Part shown: piece by piece, positions 13,535 to 15,676 of the stretch
Position numbering within the stretch: position 1 is the first letter of the stretch
Layout: each line of letters opens with the position of its first letter
Origin: JALOAP01 sp964632355
GTDB lineage: Bacteria > Chloroflexota > Dehalococcoidia > Tepidiformales > Tepidiformaceae
Assembly: GCA_964632355.1 (NCBI GenBank)
Contig: CAZWBW010000068.1
Location: forward strand, 1-15,676
DNA: 15,676 bases
Reading direction: 5' to 3'
The notes under the pieces: model-generated
Databases searched by the model: none
Told to the model about the DNA's origin: nothing
What the model saw: the letters and a program-made list of their open reading frames with translations, nothing else
Made by a program: the position numbers and the translations under genes

Positions 13535-13861
13535 CTAGCGCCAGCCTCCGCCGCCCATCATGTCGCGTTCGATGCGCTCTCGCTGGGCTTCACGCTGTTC
13601 AGCGCTCAGCAGCGCGTCTTCGCTGGAACCTGCCGGCTTCGACAGCTTGTAGTCGTTGACCTCGTTGCTGGAAATCGCGAGCCGAACGACACCTTCGTCC
13701 GCGGAGACGATCTCGTCCATCGTGAGCCAGTAATCCCGCTTCCAGCGGGCATCGACCTTGAAGTACTGGCCTTCAGTTTCTTTCACGACCCCGAGCTTCT
13801 TGCCGTCCGCGGCGATTACCGGGGTACCAGCCTGGACTCGAAATGGGCTTTGCGTCGTCAT
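13535..13861 (-). CDS. PRC-barrel-like small protein
   Basis: This is a 108-residue soluble protein. Residues about 8-65 fit a PRC-barrel/DUF2171-like small beta-barrel: V.AGTPVIAADGKKLGVVKE, then YFKVDARWKRDYWLTMDEIVSADEGVVRLAIS, with the characteristic 'dG.klG.V' turn and 'W.....I' strand. The C-terminus (about 78-101) is a charged amphipathic helix ending in a Gly-rich stretch (MMGGGGWR). Such proteins occur as stress-related or membrane-associated small proteins; no reaction is known. The ATG (first base 13861) has a strong SD, GGAAGGAGG, with GGAGG at 13867-13871. It stands alone, convergent with miaA and divergent from dapF. The leader can fold so that the SD is paired. Confidence 0.75.
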   Translation of the reverse strand: MTTQSPFRVQAGTPVIAADGKKLGVVKETEGQYFKVDARWKRDYWLTMDEIVSADEGVVRLAISSNEVNDYKLSKPAGSSEDALLSAEQREAQRERIERDMMGGGGWR

Positions 13862-13864
13862 ATC

Positions 13865-13895
13865 AGCCTCCTTCCTCGATAGAGGGGATGAGGCT
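13865..13895 (-). promoter_or_regulatory. Leader hairpin that could sequester the Shine-Dalgarno of the PRC-barrel gene
   Basis: AGCCTC (13865-13870) and GAGGCT (13890-13895) are exact complements. Between them CCTC (13874-13877) and GAGG (13882-13885) can form a second 4-bp stem with a 4-nt loop. In the minus-strand mRNA the SD GGAGG (13867-13871) lies mostly within the outer stem, 5 nt before the ATG. This would allow translational control. It is a prediction from complementarity only. Confidence 0.4.
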
Positions 13896-14070
13896 TCCCA
13901 CGCCGACGGGGTTAGCTGACGGGCTACGGCCGGAAGCTAGCCGCTCCAGGTGTGCTGGATTCGCCCCATGTGCACGGTTCCCCCGCTCCCATCGGGACTA
14001 GGCGCATGGTTGGACGTACTGCCGATCACAGGCTAGGGAGGGGGTGCATCAAGGGCATAACGTGCCAACG

Positions 14071-14098
14071 AGCCCGGGTGACGAAAGGGTTACCGGCT
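14071..14098. other. Hairpin-forming sequence upstream of dapF
   Basis: AGCC (14071-14074) pairs with GGCT (14095-14098). After a 2-nt bulge, GGTGAC (14077-14082) pairs with GTTACC (14089-14094), with one G-T wobble and a GAAAGG loop. It lies in the 275-nt spacer between the PRC-barrel gene and dapF, about 38 nt before dapF and upstream of its -10 box. There is no T-tract. The rest of that spacer shows no gene or RNA I can recognise. Confidence 0.3.
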
Positions 14099-14121
14099 GG
14101 ACAGCCCGGCAGGGGGTGCTC

Positions 14122-14130
14122 TGGTACACT
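14122..14130 (+). promoter_or_regulatory. Candidate extended -10 promoter of dapF (leaderless)
   Basis: TGG (14122-14124) followed by TACACT (14125-14130) makes an extended -10 element. Only CGCAGT separates it from the ATG at 14137, so the predicted transcript begins at or within a base or two of the start codon. No Shine-Dalgarno lies close to the ATG; the AGGGGG at 14111-14116 is upstream of the -10. Confidence 0.5.
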
Positions 14131-14136
14131 CGCAGT

Positions 14137-14976
14137 ATGCGCGTAACCAAGATGCACGGCCTCGGCAACGACTACGTTTACATCGCCCCGACAGAAGAGC
14201 GGGACTGGCCGGAGGTCGCGCGAAAGGTGAGCGACCGGCACTTCGGCGTCGGTAGCGATGGACTGATCCTCGCGCTCCCGTCCGAGGTCGCCGACCTGCG
14301 CATGCGGATGTTCAACGCGGACGGCTCGGAAGCGGAGATGTGCGGAAATGGCATCCGCTGCGTGGTGAAGTTCGCGATCGAAGAAGGACTGGTGCCTGCC
14401 GATAAGGAGCAGGTGACAGTCGAAACGCTCGACGGCATCAAGACGCTGCAGGTGTTCCGGGAGAACGGGGTTGTGGTCGCCGCACGGGTCGACATGGGCA
14501 AGCCACGATTCGACCCGGCTGAGTTGCCGGCGAACGTGGAGGGCCCGGGGCCCATCATCGACCTCCCGGTTACCGTCGATGGGTTCGAACTGAAGCTCAC
14601 GCTCGTGAGCATGGGCAACCCGCACGCCATCCATTACGTCGAGTCGGGAATCGAACACTTCCCGCTCGAGCGCATCGGGCCGCTCGTTGAGCACCATCCG
14701 CTGTTCCCGAAGCGAACGAACTTCCAGGTGGTCCAGGTGGTCGACCGCGGGCACGTGAAGCACCGTGTGTGGGAGCGGGGCACTGGCATCACGCTCGCTT
14801 CCGGGACATCGGCGTCGGCGGTGGCTGCCGCCTCGCGCCTGCGCGGGTTCACCGGCGACCGGATTGTGGACTCGCTTCCCGGCGGCGACCTGGTGCTGGA
14901 ATGGGACGGCGAAGGCTCGGTGTTCATGACGGGCCCGGCCACACGCGTCTTCGACGCGGAGTGGTACGAGGAGTAG
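14137..14976 (+). CDS. dapF: Diaminopimelate epimerase with Ser in place of the second catalytic Cys
   Basis: This is a 279-residue DapF, the expected length, which would convert LL- to meso-diaminopimelate after DapL. The N-terminus MRVTKMHGLGNDYVYI carries N11. The first signature FNADGSEAEMCGNGIRC carries N60, the catalytic C69 and N71. SMGNPHAIHYV and VWERGTGITLASGTSASAV follow. In the last segment the family normally reads A-C-G-T-G, with the second catalytic thiol. Here the codon TCC at 14800-14802 gives Ser222, and the following GTGAC pattern is GTSAS. All other family motifs are in place and the frame is intact, so this is not simple decay. Possible explanations are a natural Ser variant, a related amino-acid racemase, or a base error (TGC to TCC). 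The start at 14137 fits the family and the promoter. uvrC follows after 74 nt. Confidence 0.9.
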   Translation: MRVTKMHGLGNDYVYIAPTEERDWPEVARKVSDRHFGVGSDGLILALPSEVADLRMRMFNADGSEAEMCGNGIRCVVKFAIEEGLVPADKEQVTVETLDGIKTLQVFRENGVVVAARVDMGKPRFDPAELPANVEGPGPIIDLPVTVDGFELKLTLVSMGNPHAIHYVESGIEHFPLERIGPLVEHHPLFPKRTNFQVVQVVDRGHVKHRVWERGTGITLASGTSASAVAAASRLRGFTGDRIVDSLPGGDLVLEWDGEGSVFMTGPATRVFDAEWYEE

Positions 14977-15002
14977 GCTCATTCGGCTGATCCGGCATCG
15001 GG

Positions 15003-15008
15003 TATGCT
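15003..15008 (+). promoter_or_regulatory. Candidate -10 box for uvrC
   Basis: TATGCT (4 of 6 matches to TATAAT) lies 42 nt before the uvrC ATG. A transcript from here would have a leader of about 36 nt without an obvious Shine-Dalgarno. The -35 position has no convincing match. Confidence 0.35.
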
Positions 15009-15050
15009 GGATGTGCAGGTTCGCGACGCGTTCGTTCGTGCGGCACGTTC

Positions 15051-15676
15051 ATGGCTTCCTCGACGATTTCCGAAAAGCTCCGCAAGCAGTTGGCGGCGTT
15101 GCCCGCTCGCCCAGGCGTCTACATCTTTCGTAACGCCAAGGGCGAGGTGATCTATGTCGGAAAAGCGGCAAAGCTGAAGGACCGCGTGCGGTCGTACTTC
15201 GGTTCGCCGCATGGGCTGGAGCCGAAGACGCGGGCCCTGCGAGAGCAGATCGACGACTTCGAGTACATCGTCGTGGGGAACGCCGGGGAGGCGCTGCTGC
15301 TCGAGGCGACGCTCATCAAGCGTCACCAGCCGTTTTTCAACATCCGCCTGAAGGACGACAAGCGGTACCCCTACCTGAAGATCGATGTCCAGAACCCGTG
15401 GCCACGCGTATACATCACGCGGCGCATCGAAAAGGATGGGGCGAAGTACTTCGGTCCGTATGCGAGCGCCGGGTCGGTGCGGGCGACGCTGGATCTCGTG
15501 AAGAAGCTGTTCCCGTGGCGATCGTGCACGAAGGAGATCACGGGAAAGGACCCGCGGCCCTGCCTCGACTACTACATCAAGCGTTGCATCGCCCCGTGTA
15601 CCGCGTACTGCACGAAGGAGGAGTACGACGAGGTCATCGACCAGGTGATCCTCTTCCTCGAAGGCAAGTCGGATGC
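15051..15676 (+). CDS. uvrC: UvrABC system protein C (3' partial)
   Basis: The first 208 residues of UvrC are present before the window ends. UvrC makes the dual incisions of nucleotide excision repair after recruitment by UvrB on damaged DNA. The GIY-YIG nuclease domain (about 19-100) shows PGVYIF (21-26), EVIYVGKAAKLKDRVRSYF (32-50) with R45, and EALLLEATLIKRHQPFFNIRL (80-100) with the catalytic-site Glu85. Then come DDKRYPYLKI and YFGPYAS. The cysteines C159, C171, C179 and C183 have spacings 12, 8 and 4, the pattern of the iron-sulfur site known in E. coli UvrC. The UvrB-binding UVR motif and the C-terminal RNase H-like nuclease would lie beyond the edge. I chose the ATG at 15051 because no other in-frame start lies nearby upstream; no clear RBS is seen. 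Confidence 0.95.
   Translation, partial: MASSTISEKLRKQLAALPARPGVYIFRNAKGEVIYVGKAAKLKDRVRSYFGSPHGLEPKTRALREQIDDFEYIVVGNAGEALLLEATLIKRHQPFFNIRLKDDKRYPYLKIDVQNPWPRVYITRRIEKDGAKYFGPYASAGSVRATLDLVKKLFPWRSCTKEITGKDPRPCLDYYIKRCIAPCTAYCTKEEYDEVIDQVILFLEGKSD

Noticed and set aside
13896..14136. tRNA, riboswitch or other known RNA in the spacer before dapF.
   Set aside because: No tRNA T-loop/acceptor pattern and no lysine-riboswitch core could be recognised. Only a single hairpin was supportable.
1..15676. CRISPR array, insertion sequence, integrase, toxin-antitoxin or phage genes.
   Set aside because: No regularly spaced repeats, transposase motifs, terminal inverted repeats or phage-like genes were found. 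The region reads as stable chromosome.

Overview
The window is GC-rich bacterial chromosome (about two thirds G+C by eye) with tightly packed genes and frequent GTG starts. I read 17 protein genes; the first is cut by the left edge and the last by the right edge. The gene set is LL-diaminopimelate aminotransferase (dapL), an archaeal-type cofactor-independent phosphoglycerate mutase (apgM), a luciferase-like (possibly F420-dependent) oxidoreductase, and RpiB/Pgk/TpiA/MiaA in one run. This combination suggests a thermophile-related Chloroflexota lineage (Dehalococcoidia/Tepidiforma-like). That assignment is an inference from gene content, not proof.

Layout. (1) 1-3723, plus strand: two overlapping alpha/beta-hydrolase genes, the first carrying an unusual membrane and amphipathic-helix tail, then a short 3-hydroxyacyl-CoA dehydrogenase and a luciferase-like oxidoreductase; this is the accessory or catabolic part. 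(2) 3704-5446, minus strand: a MarR-type regulator, whose 3' end overlaps the oxidoreductase, and dapL, separated by a strong terminator hairpin. (3) 5636-8278, plus strand, divergent from dapL: a CnoX/YbbN-type thioredoxin-TPR protein, a DinB-like protein, and a dihydropteroate-synthase-like protein overlapping it by 4 nt. (4) 8375-13464, plus strand: an apparent operon rpiB-pgk-(small membrane protein)-apgM-tpiA-miaA, with gaps of at most 11 nt or 4-nt overlaps, ending at a terminator hairpin shared with a convergent PRC-barrel gene. (5) 13535-13861, minus strand: the PRC-barrel protein. (6) 14137 to the end, plus strand: dapF and the start of uvrC.

How the genes fit together. The rpiB-miaA run supplies pentose-phosphate and lower-glycolysis steps (ribose-5-P isomerase, phosphoglycerate kinase, phosphoglycerate mutase, triose-phosphate isomerase) plus a tRNA-modifying enzyme. 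dapL and dapF are consecutive steps of the aminotransferase variant of lysine/meso-diaminopimelate synthesis. The rest are stress, folate, repair and catabolic functions.

I see no mobile element, CRISPR array, rRNA, tRNA or prophage, and no clear multi-gene novel system. The points most worth checking are: DapF has Ser where the second catalytic Cys is expected; several genes have a TANNNT -10 box 6-7 nt before the start codon, suggesting leaderless mRNAs; the MarR promoter holds an inverted repeat that looks like an autoregulatory operator; the DHPS-like protein has an extra N-terminal domain and altered substrate loops; the first hydrolase is fused to a membrane helix and an amphipathic repeat; and the PRC-barrel gene's Shine-Dalgarno sequence lies inside a predicted hairpin.
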